Notes under the pieces: generated by a model
What the model was told of the DNA's origin: nothing
Databases searched by the model: none
What the model saw: only the letters and a program-made list of their open reading frames with translations
Source of the DNA: Tetmemena sp. SeJ-2015
Taxonomy: Eukaryota > Ciliophora > Spirotrichea > Sporadotrichida > Oxytrichidae
Assembly (NCBI GenBank): GCA_027382625.1
Contig: JAJKFJ010018307.1
Location: 1 to 32,419, forward strand
Length of the DNA: 32,419 bases
Direction of reading: 5' to 3'
Made by a program: the position numbers and the translations under genes
Shown here: positions 22,246 to 31,600 of the stretch, in pieces
Layout: every line of letters starts with the position of its first letter
Numbering within the stretch: position 1 is the stretch's first letter

Positions 22246-22996
22246 ATGATAAAAATTTTGGTAATTGGAAATAGCTACTCGGGCAAGACCTCCATAGTCA
22301 ACCGCTTCGTCCAGAATAAATTTGACTCTGCCTATAAGGCCACAGTAGCCTGCGACTTCTCAATGAAGATACTGAGGATTGAGGACAGCGAGATTAGGCT
22401 GCAGCTTTGGGACCTCGTGGGCCAAGACTCGCGAGTGGGAGGAGTGAACAAACTGTTCTGCCGAGGTGCCTCTGGAGCAATAGTGGTTGCAGATATCACG
22501 AGCAGAGAAAGTTTGGAGAACACTATCAGCTGGAAGGAGCAGGTGGATGCAAATGTAGCTTTGAAGAATAACTAACCCATTCCAATGATGCTAGTAGTGA
22601 ATAAACTGGACTTGGTGGAGGAATAAGAAGAGAGGGGCGTGGAGTTGGAAGAGCACATGACTGAAGAATTCCTGCAGGAATTTGCGGAAGAACATGGCTT
22701 CATAGGAGTGATGCGCACTTCGGCGAAGACTGGCCATAATATAACTACTGCATTCGGTTAACTGGTGCGCCAGATTTTCGTAGTAGAATTCTCCAGCACT
22801 TACTAAGAAGGCAATCAATAACTAGAAGAAGAGAACATCTTTAATTTAAAGTGAAAGCTGTAGTATTTTACTCTAATTTAAATGCATCTATGGGTAGAAA
22901 ACTAATGGAAAGAGTAAGATAAAGTAAAGTTTCCGACTTGATGGGAACGGTGGAGGAAAGAAAAAAGGAGGCAAGGATAAGAAAAAGTGCTGCTGA
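22246..22996 (+). CDS. Rab-family small GTPase (Rab32/38-like)
   Basis: Membrane-traffic GTPase. Starts at ATG 22246 (MIKILVIGNSYSGKTS), so the P-loop GNSYSGKT sits at residues about 9-16. Switch II region is WDLVGQD in place of the usual WDTAGQE; the guanine-binding NKLDL and SAK (TSAKTGHN) motifs are present, the latter near residue 165. The effector region KATVACDFSMKIL resembles the Rab32/38 group, which is the basis for the subfamily guess. Two in-frame TAA/TAG codons read as Gln. A 73-bp IES at 22847 separates the globular domain from a Lys/Gly-rich tail ending KKKCC, the double-cysteine geranylgeranylation signal, then TGA 22994-22996. With the IES removed the gene is 226 codons. Convergent with the next gene. 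Confidence 0.88.
22847..22919. other. IES, pointer TAAAGT, 73 bp
   Basis: TAAAGT at 22847 and 22920. Excision removes TGA 22852-22854 and joins EENIFNLK to QSFRLDGNGGG. A GT-AG intron of 64 nt (22851-22914) would also keep frame and cannot be excluded. Confidence 0.6.
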
Positions 22997-23209
22997 GCGG
23001 AAACCAGTACCACTTTTAAAAATAGACTAGAAAATCATAAGATAACCCTAATATAGCCCAATATAAGTAAGACTATTCCCTTGATGTGTAAAATATATCC
23101 TAAACTCTTGACTCCAGAGTGAGCCATCATCTATCATATGAATTATGGTCCTAAATTTTAACCCCTGTTCACTCTCACTGTCAGTAAAAATAGCCATCAA
23201 GATGAGAGT

Positions 23210-24924
23210 TCACCTTGATTAGATAGAAACTGAGTACTTACCCTTCTTTTTCTTGGGAGCTTTCTGCTGAGAGATGACATAGATGTATCTGCCGTCACTG
23301 ATTAGGGGAGTATAGTTCAGGGTTCTGCCAGTCTCCTCACTCTCCTTCCATTCCAGGGTCTTGTCTGCATCCTTCTCCAATTCGAACTCATCCTTCTCCT
23401 CTTCGAGGGTGCTTGCATTAACACACACGAAGGACTTAGGCTTGATGCTCTCGCTTCTCAGATATAGCTTTCCATTGAGATACAGCATTGAGACAAGGTG
23501 ATGAGTTTATTTATAGATGTAATACATTTGTAGAGACTTGTTCCCCAGATCTATATTCATTCTTGTGTTGATAGACCTGACCAATCATCTATCCAGGTGC
23601 TCCTGTACCCATCTTTAAAATTCCTAAGCCTTCTTGATGAAGGAACACATGCTGGCCATCAGTAGCGAGTGCTGCTCTCTGCTTTATCTCTTGCTAGTAG
23701 GTACCAGCCTTGAGATAGAAGATAGTGCCAGAGCGAGTGGTCTTTCTCTCTGTGAAATCTTTCTTAAGAGAGTCAGTGCTGTCTGCAGAAGCTGCCTCTT
23801 CTTTGATCAATTCAAGCTCTTGTCTCAAATCAACTTGGATGTTGTGCTTGTCTAAGAGTGTGGCTACAAGCAGCAAGCTTAAATTAATATCCTCTCCTCA
23901 TACAATTAAAGTCCTCAACGTTGGATCTCACTACTCCTAAGTGCACTAGGATCTTAAAAGCGAGCTCAACTGCTCTCTTGGTTGAGGTAGAGTCTTCAAT
24001 TATGCTCACTAGGAAAGATCTTGCATCGTTCAAGTTTGAGTCAATCATGAAAGAGAGCTTATCAGTGCTGTAGAGTGAGCCAGGCTCAGCGAATCTTAGT
24101 GTCTGGTAGAGATATTCGAGTGAGTTAAGGAGCATATCTTTGTTCACTGACTTGATCTCCTTGAGAAGGGATAGTGAGAACTTGAAGCCAGATTCTAATC
24201 CTACTTGTGCTCGTTGGTTGGCATCGCTGCGATCTAGGAAGCGTTGGATGAATTCGAAGAAGTTTTGCTTCTTGTCTTGCTGCTCCTTGAACTTCTCCAC
24301 GAAGAGAGCGTAGAGAATGATGAACTTTTGCTGCTGCAACTGAGTGTAGCTTGTGATACTCTCTGGTGAAGACACGGTAAAGAACTTTTCAAAAGCTATA
24401 AAGGAGGTTAAATATGGAGATTAAAGATAAAGACGTTTTTTGAAAGAGAATGTGAGAACAGAAGAAGCATCAGAATTCACTCTTTCAGCCATTTTATTAA
24501 GGTGAATCATGATGCTTCATTGATTATAATGAAACTTGAAAGATATTCCTTTTCTCTACAAGACTTACATGGCTCTTTAAGTGCCTCGATGTTACTCTCA
24601 GCAGTTGCAAATCCATTTAAAACGAACGAATCAATCTCTCTCTCTTCTTTTTTATCCACTTATCAAGTTTTCGTTGATTTCGGCGATAAGTTAGCGTTTG
24701 TAGATGTCCTCTGCGTTATCATTTGTCTGTTGATTGTTCTCAGGGAAGGCCTTTTCCTTGTCAATGGCTTCGACACTCATGCGTTCTCTGATGAATTCCT
24801 CCACTGAAGCGACTAAGTTATCCTCCAGTAGAATTTCAGCAGTCAGTCCGAGCTTCTCCTTGGCAACGGCTGACTGGTCTTTCAAAGCGTTCTTGTACGC
24901 TTTCTTTAACTCTGCGTTTCCCAT
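23210..24924 (-). CDS. unknown protein with MGN start, helical N-half and propeller-like C-half
   Basis: Not recognised. ATG at 24924 (MGNAELKKAYKNALKD); Gly2 followed by Asn fits an N-myristoylation signal. TGA at 23210-23212. Removing IESs at 23490, 23890 and 24645 plus a 173-nt intron leaves 484 codons. Residues about 1-300 are mostly helical (LYALFVEKFKEQQDKK; LLNSLEYLYQTLRF; VELAFKILVHLGVV). Residues about 330-480 are beta-rich with ALATDGQHVFLHQEG, KMGTGAPGQMIGQVYQH and LISDGRYIYVISQ, like strands of a beta-propeller of the kind found in very large ubiquitin-ligase proteins; that comparison is from memory and weak. The last codons overlap a good splice donor (GGTAAGT near 23238) and coding-like sequence follows toward 23060, so the protein may continue further. 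Confidence 0.6.
23490..23532. other. IES, pointer GTCTC (minus), 43 bp
   Basis: GAGAC at 23490 and 23533. Excision joins YRSGEQVS to MLYLNGKLYLRS. Confidence 0.8.
23890..23911. other. very short IES, pointer GAGGA (minus), 22 bp
   Basis: TCCTC at 23890 and 23912. Excision joins GVVRSNVED to INLSLLLVATLLD. Confidence 0.75.
24396..24568 (-). other. intron, 173 nt
   Basis: Minus-strand GTAAGT start and TTATAG end in compatible phase; removal joins NIEALKEP to SFEKFFTVSSPES. It is far longer than the other introns here and may contain an IES of its own. Confidence 0.55.
24645..24669. other. short IES, pointer GAA (minus), 25 bp
   Basis: TTC at 24645 and 24670. Excision joins LIAEINE to EREIDSFVLNGF. 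Three-base pointer next to a GA repeat, so borders could shift. Confidence 0.5.
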
Positions 24925-25107
24925 TCTATGGTCTCTTAAAAAGATACAAGGTCCTTTAAGATTTATATATATTAGATTATATTAACCCAAAAATAGAAAT
25001 GCATAGAAATACTATACAAAAGGATTATTAGTATTGCTATAAGCATTTGTTATTGAACAATAATTGAGTGAGGGTGCCTTTTGACGGTATTATAATGCGA
25101 ATAGCCA

Positions 25108-25585
25108 ATGCCAATATATATTTACAGCACTTTATCAGAATTCTCTTTCCACTCTCTTCACTTGAAATTCGAAGTGGCAGAAAATAAATTTTCTTCCTCT
25201 AGCCTAGCATTTTGAATTTTTTGAATTTGTAATAAAGAAATCTTAGAGAGATAACGCGCCCAAGGAAGTGTAACGCATAACTGTAAAATACAAGGACGAG
25301 GAGAAGAAGTAAGAGCTCTAGAGTAAGACTCGCTAGAAACAGCAGCTTCTCCTTGCCTAATAACAGAATGCGATAGTCGAGCTCTCTGCAGAGTAGGATG
25401 CCACAAATATGATAGATGTCTCTAACTCAATTGACCCCAGAGGCACTTTCAAATACAAACAGTCCTAGTAAATTCACCCCTCTAATACTGCTTAAACCAA
25501 TTAAGAGAGCAATGCTAAGATAAGTTTGCATGTGCAGGAGAATAAAACATTGGGAGGTAATTAGCCAAAGAAGGGCAAGAAATGA
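25108..25585 (+). CDS. small Gln/Lys-rich protein
   Basis: Not recognised. Most of the frame is clear from 25231 to TGA 25583-25585: KKSQRDNAPKEVQRITVKYK, then a Gln/Lys-rich helix (DEEKKQELQSKTRQKQQ), then IDVSNSIDPRGTFKYKQ and a basic end PKKGKK. An IES with pointer GAATT (25138/25223) connects an ATG at 25108 (MPIYIYSTLSEF) and leaves 131 codons. Thirteen TAA/TAG-as-Gln codons in a short protein support the ciliate code. Divergent from the MGN gene and 198 bp ahead of the thioredoxin-like gene. Confidence 0.6.
25138..25222. other. IES, pointer GAATT, 85 bp
   Basis: GAATT at 25138 and 25223 in matching phase; an extra copy at 25214 would give 76 bp, also in frame. Excision joins STLSEF to VIKKSQRDN. 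Confidence 0.5.
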
Positions 25586-25783
25586 GAATGTTAATCATGC
25601 TGAACCACTATTATTATTAATCTAACTTATTTGCATGTGCTATTAACTTTTTCTCTCAATTTAAACGTGCCTTGTTTATTATAATATACATTGTCATTGA
25701 TGATGTATGTGCGGAGCTATAAATTTATTAAAGCCATAGGATGGTTATTATTTGGATAATAATTTTACCATCGACAAACAAAC

Positions 25784-28389
25784 ATGAAGTCAATTATTAA
25801 AAATCAACTCTAGAACTAAGCTAGAAACAGACTTACACCCCAACTCGCTCAAGCTACAAGAAACACAGTGAGTCATCAATACCAAAGCTTGGCTTACACT
25901 CAGGCACGTCTCGCTTCAGCTAGTAATGCTAAGTACGCAAACGGCTCTGAGAAATCTACCCAATCCAGAAGAAACTTGATGCTGGCTAATCTTGCGCTCA
26001 TAAGCGGAATCAGTCTCTATCTAAATTATGGAAAATAAGATAACAATAACAACAATGATTCAATTACTGCAAGGCTTTTCAGGAATAGTAACTTCGCATT
26101 AGCAGAGGGAGAGGATGAGAACAAAACCTAAGCTGCCTCAGAGAAAGCTGAAGAGGTAAATATCAAATAAGAAACTGAAAAGAGCGAGTCCCCTCAGCTC
26201 AAAAAGGAAGATTTCTTGGATAAAGTTTTCTTGAAGCATGAGAGAATAACATCTGGTATCAAGAAGCAACACCTTGAACTAGACTTTTAAAAGCAAGTGC
26301 TTTTTCATAGATATTACATCTTGCTTTCATTATTAAGTTAAGTACTGTTCATTTGCTGTAATGAGAAGAACGCTCTTCAAGTTGAATTCTTGAAAGATAT
26401 CGCCATCAGAAAGAATCAACTTAGGATATTAAAGAAGCTGCCTACTTTAGAAATAGTGCTAGTTAAAATGAGCAGTGACGACTCTCCTTTGAACAAAGAA
26501 CTTCTTGATATTGTGGACTACCCAAAGGAAAAATTGATGTAAAAGAAGAGACCCACTTTTTTCCTGAGAGCTGACAATAGAATTACCAAGTTCGATGCTA
26601 GTCTCCTTAATAAGGACTTTGAAGAAGAATTCTTCACCAAATTCACGAAGGAGTCAGGTGCAATTGAAGTCAAGTCAGTTAAGGACGTCGCAGAGAAGCT
26701 TGCTAAGTTTAACTAGGGACTTAATGATACTACTATCGTTTATTGCGCACAGAGTGCTTTGAGCTCAGATGACTTGAATACTAAGCCACTGAGTGAGAAA
26801 GCTAAGCAAATAAGTTTGAGATTGATGAGGCAAGAGTCTGAGAATCCCATCTTAGTTGTCAATGACACAAACTTTAATGTCTCATTAAATTTCTCTATTA
26901 TGTATTATGGCTAATGACAAGGACCTAGCAGCTTAGATGAGAATGAAGGCTGGTAGATACTACTGCTACTTCAAGCCCTCGTTCATCAACGGATTCGAAT
27001 AGTATGAGATCTAAAACAAAGACCAGCTGAATTTCAACTTCCTACAGCCACTTGAAGGAGATATCTGCAGGGATGAGTTCATCTTCAAATCAGAGCTACT
27101 TGAGGAAGAGGGAGGAGAGCAGAGATTTGAGGAGCTTCTCCAAAAGTATATACTTCTTTTATACTTACTCATAATTTACTTATTTACTAAGTCTAAGGGT
27201 TTCCAAACTGAGAAGTTTGCGATTAAGAACTTCGATGACTACTTCACTCGTTCAAGCACAGTGGAGTTCTTATTCAATCCTAACTTCGCCGATTTCAAGC
27301 GCAAGTACAAGGCAGGCGACTCTGCAAGGCCTATGCTTTTCATCTACTGCCCAAGAGACTACATGGCACGCTACATCTATGATTTCAAGGACACTCTGAG
27401 TCCCTACATGGATGTGTTCGACATCTACTACACAGATAAGAAGCAAGAGGCTCAGTCTTTGTTCCACACCACCTCCATGCCAGACATCTTCCCCTTCGTT
27501 GTGATAGTCGACCCCAAGAAAAAGAAGGCAGTCAAGTCCAATGTGGGACAACTGAATGAGCTCTCAGTGGAGAAGAACAACTTCTATGTCCAAAAGTATT
27601 CACTTACTTAATCACTGTGTAAGCTCTTTATATTATCTAAGTACAGGGAGATGATTTTCTTCAACAGTATCCCCAAGAGTTTGAATAAGTTGATAGACAG
27701 CTACCTCGATGGCAACGCTCAGCACTTTTATCAGTCGCAGAACATGCGTCAGCAGACTAGAGTCAAGAAGATTGTGGGCGAGCAGTTTGAAGAGGCAATT
27801 CTCAGGAATCCTAACATCAAGTAGTGCATCACAAATATTTATCTAATTGGTTTATTTGTTTATACTCAGTGCATAGTGGAGGTGTTCAAGCATGACTGCC
27901 CTTCATGCAACTTCAACGGCAAAGTGTTCAACGCCTTCTCTAGAAAGCTGGAGAAGCATGGCTACCTAGAAGACCTACCCCTCTTCCGCCTCAGTCTGCA
28001 CAACAAAGTCCCTCACCTGGGTAACTTCTCCTACTCCCCCATCTATATCTTCATTAAACTAAAATAATTAAATATTTATGAATATTTTATTTTATTTAAT
28101 TAGGAAAGAGGGAGACCAGATAGTGGAGATAAAGACCCTGGACCCCCTTCAAAAGAGTGAGGAGTTCCTCAAGCAGGTGGCTGAGGTCAGTAAGCTGGAG
28201 GGCTTCAAGGAGAAGATAAAGTTCAAGGCAAGAGACCAGGTAGTTAAGTACATCAGGATGGAGGACCTGGCTGAGGATTTCGACATCGACTTCGATCTTA
28301 AGGAGGAGCCACCCAAGGTCGAAGAGTAGCAATAAAAGAGTGAACCAGCACCCACAAAGCAATAGAGTACACAGAGCAGCAGCAGTTGA
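25784..28389 (+). CDS. thioredoxin-fold protein with N-terminal targeting segment and membrane anchor
   Basis: ATG at 25784 (MKSIIKNQLQNQARNRL) to TGA 28387-28389. Six IESs total 263 bp; the remainder is 2343 nt, 781 codons. The first 45 residues are basic, hydroxyl-rich and lack acids, like a mitochondrial presequence. A hydrophobic segment LANLALISGISLYLNYG near residue 75 is a likely anchor, followed by an acidic/Lys linker. The body has thioredoxin-like strands, and near residue 633 EVFKHDCPSCNFNGKVF has a CxxC redox motif after a beta strand, with the expected following helix (FSRKLEKHGY). The C-terminus is charged and ends in Gln/Ser. It may be a disulfide-handling or redox protein of mitochondria or another membrane; several other thioredoxin-fold modules upstream (LFICCNEK, LFIYCPRDYMARY) seem to lack paired cysteines. 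Exact family not identified. Confidence 0.8.
26295..26339. other. IES, pointer AAGT, 45 bp
   Basis: AAGT at 26295 and 26340. Excision joins HLELDFQKQV to LFICCNEKNAL; a nearer AAGT at 26335 would break frame. Confidence 0.8.
26875..26911. other. IES, pointer TAATG, 37 bp
   Basis: TAATG at 26875 and 26912. Excision joins ILVVNDTNFN to DKDLAAQMRMKAG and avoids a frameshift. Confidence 0.8.
27144..27188. other. IES, pointer AAGT, 45 bp
   Basis: AAGT at 27144 and 27189. Excision joins QRFEELLQK to SKGFQTEKFA. The insert is AT-rich and non-coding in character, though it stays in frame. Confidence 0.75.
27594..27638. other. IES, pointer AAGTA, 45 bp
   Basis: AAGTA at 27594 and 27639. Excision joins VEKNNFYVQK to YREMIFFNSI. 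A GT-AG intron at this spot would shift frame. Confidence 0.75.
27823..27867. other. IES, pointer AGTGCAT, 45 bp
   Basis: AGTGCAT at 27823 and 27868, the clearest pointer pair in this gene. Excision joins RNPNIKQC to IVEVFKHDCPSC. Confidence 0.85.
28053..28098. other. IES, pointer ATTA, 46 bp
   Basis: ATTA at 28053 and 28099. Excision changes frame correctly and joins YSPIYIFI to RKEGDQIVEIKT. Confidence 0.8.
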
Positions 28390-28605
28390 TCCTTATAAAT
28401 AGAGTTGCTTATTTAATTCTAAATTAACCTTTATTATCCAACTCTACAATGAAAGTGCTTTTTTTATCTCTCTCTTCCTATATTTCTATTATGAGAAGGG
28501 GGAAGCAATAATTAATTTAAATATAAGTAAGCTCATCATAGATCTTTCAATATGTCTCAACATTTGAAAAGTAAGAAACTCCTCATCACATCATCTTTAT
28601 AACGT

Positions 28606-31600
28606 ATGGATTTAGATAAGGCGAGTCAGAACGGCACCAACAAAAATTCAACTCAAGTTAGTCAACTGAAGCAGAACAACACCACCTTTGGGGCTGAGTA
28701 GAGTAAGTTAAGCCATTTTATGATCATTAATCCTTAACTGCCTTTCTTATTGAAGAAATGGAGTTTCAACTTTATCAATTACTATAGATAACACTCAAAA
28801 TGGTACTGCTGAGATCAACTACAATCAAAGTGGCAACAGCCAGATAATTATAAAGATGTATACTTTAAGGAGATTTTGATAAATTAATGATAATTGGAGG
28901 TGCAGGCTCTATTGGAGTGCAGCAGGTTGTGGGTCCTTAACTCACTTTTGATAAGACTTACCTCTGCATGAAGGCTTAGTTGGGTGAAGTTCAGCAAGAC
29001 AAAGTTTAAAGTTTAAATAGAGTTGATTGTATAGTGTTTTCACGATTTAAGTTGTGGTGAGCAATATTGGAACCACCACAGTGACCTACGATTGGCACAA
29101 GGTTAATCGAGCAGACTACATCCAGTCCAAGAACTCAGATGGAGTTCAGCGTTTCTTCTGCCACTATGTAAGTCAAGCTCATCTCTAATACATTCTATTC
29201 ATAGCCAAGAGGTATCTTGAAGCCAGGTGAGAGCAAGACATTCATTTTCTCCTTCAGATCTGAAAGCAAGGCTGGCATGTACTTTGAAGAATGGGAATTG
29301 CTAACTGAGCCCTCACTACTAGCCACTCTTCCTTAATTAAATCTGTCTGGCATCGCCATCTAGAGAGACTAGAATCAGAATATGAGAGATTACCTTCTCA
29401 GTTAGAGAGAAAGTGCAGTTAAAGATGAACTCATCAAAGAAATCTTAGAGCAGGACCTGCTTTAAAAGATTGAGTCACCACCACCTCTCCCACCCAATCT
29501 CAGGGATCCAGAGGTATTCAAGCCTATCTTTGAATCCAAGAATAAGCATCTAGGATTCAATTATAGAGTTTTAATATCACTTCTTCTTATATATTGATAT
29601 GGACTTTACTACACTCCCTAGATAATGAATTCTATCTTCGAGCTACTTGATGATATCACATCAAGGGCCAGAGATGGATAAGACTATGCGAGTCTATGGC
29701 AGGGAAAGATTGAAGAGTTAGAGGAGTTCATTGAAACCAGAGTGTTGAACAAATATTCAAGACAAACCCTGAAGGATAGATTCGTCCTGCTTCAATCTAA
29801 AGCGAGAAAGGTACCCATCGATAGAGCTATGAGCTACCAAGTTTTCAAGAAGATGTAAAATTATAGGTTGTATTTCATAATGCTCTTAATGTAAGATGTT
29901 ACTAGACCTGTCTGAGACGACTGTTGACTTAGAAGTGAAAGTGAGAGAGGAACTGCAAATGATAGAGCCAGCAAACTTTGCAGTACCTCACGAAGGCTAA
30001 ACTGAAGAGGAGGTCAAGAAATAGCTAGAAGAGCAGAAAGCAAGAAAAGCTGATTGGTTGAAGAAGACCAAGAGAAAGCCAAAGACTGAGGAAGAGGAAG
30101 CTGCTGAGCTGGAGGAACTGAAGCAAAGGATGGCTGGAGGTCTCAAGACCGAGCTACAAGGCCACAGAATTGTGAAGGCAGAGGGAGAAATAGACTATGT
30201 GAAGACTAAGTGGCTGTTTGAGAATCACACGAAGATGGATGTAAACTAGTATGATGAGCTGCACAGGCTTGAAAGCATTCTAGACATCGATATCAGTGGC
30301 AAGGATGTCATTATGAGACTTGACTTAGATGTGCTTAGCTTGTTTCGTATTTTTATTTGTGCCTCTGTCCCCTTATGTACCACCTTTGAATGCTTCCCAA
30401 ACTCACACTATGGAGGAGCACAAGTCTCAGGTTAATTCAAAGCTCAAGAAGACTTAATAACAGCAGCATTATAACTTTATTCGAGCTTATTTTTGTCAAC
30501 AAGAGGCTTTACTTCAGCAACAGCTTTAAGCTCAACAACAGGAAGAGCCATGGAAGAAGAGAGACATTTTAGACCACACCCTCGTAAAGAAGGCTATTAA
30601 CGGAATCCGTTATGCTGTAGAGCATTTGGCAAACCGCACCTTTGTGATTGGTAATCTTGGAGAGAGGCACGGCAAGATCAAGCCTGAGAACTCCATGAAG
30701 ATCGTGTTCAACATCTTACAGCAGCAGCTGATAGAGCAGCAGATGGTATTCTTGCCAGATGCTATCATCAAGGACTTTGAGCGACGCAGGGAAAATGAGG
30801 AATTCTAGGAGTCGACTACCTTCTTACTTGAGAACTTGAACTTCAAGCCAGATGAGTTCGGGTATGTAGAGCCTGAGAAACCTCCTGAAGAGCCAAAGCC
30901 CTCAGAGGAAGAACTTAAGAGAGAAGAAGAAGCGAAGCAATAAGCACTCGCAGCTTAGCAGAAGCCTGGGGCTAAGGGTGCACCTGCAAAGGCTATGGCT
31001 CCTGCAGACAAGAAGAAGGCTGAAGAAGAGGCTAAGAAGAAAGCAGAGGAGGAAGCAGCTGCAGCTCTTCTTAAAAGCAAGCAGCATGAGAAAGTCATGA
31101 GTGAGGAAGAGAGACTCGAACAACAAAGGATTAAGGAGGAAGCAGAGAGAAGAAAGAGAGAACTGTTATTCTTAATAGAAATCTTCTTTAAAGTGTAAAC
31201 TGGAATACTTTGACTATAAGACCATCTATAGATACAAGGAGCTGCTAGGCAGATACGGAGAAGTATATGTCAACGACGCTCCTTTGATGAGTTTAAGCAA
31301 CTCTAACTCAGTTGCCGAGATCCACTGCAAGCGAAGAGTTATGGGTGTACGAATGACTGAGGAGATCCAAAAGCTCACTCTCTTTTTCAAAAAGCGCAAC
31401 CCTCAATCCATAAATCTGAGATGGTATGAGAGACCCTCAGGTATGAGATATCACACCAAAACACTAACAATCATTCTTGGAGGTTGTATTAAAAGCGGTC
31501 AAGAGTTGTTAGAGAGAGTTCTTATGGCAAAGTCACTAATGGATACTGCTGATAACATCCATCTCTATGGAGAATTAGGTCTAGCTGCCTTATATGCTCT

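Noticed and set aside
25158..25406. Minus-strand open frame opposite the small Gln/Lys-rich gene
   Set aside because: The plus-strand frame has the coding character; the minus frame is its shadow.
26295..28098. Inserts as non-canonical introns
   Set aside because: Most lack GT-AG borders in a frame-preserving position, while a direct repeat in matching codon phase is present at each.
30459..30518. Possible 60-bp IES with pointer AACAGC in the MYCBPAP-like gene
   Set aside because: The segment is in frame without TGA and lies in a CAG/CAA-rich Gln tract where such repeats arise by chance.
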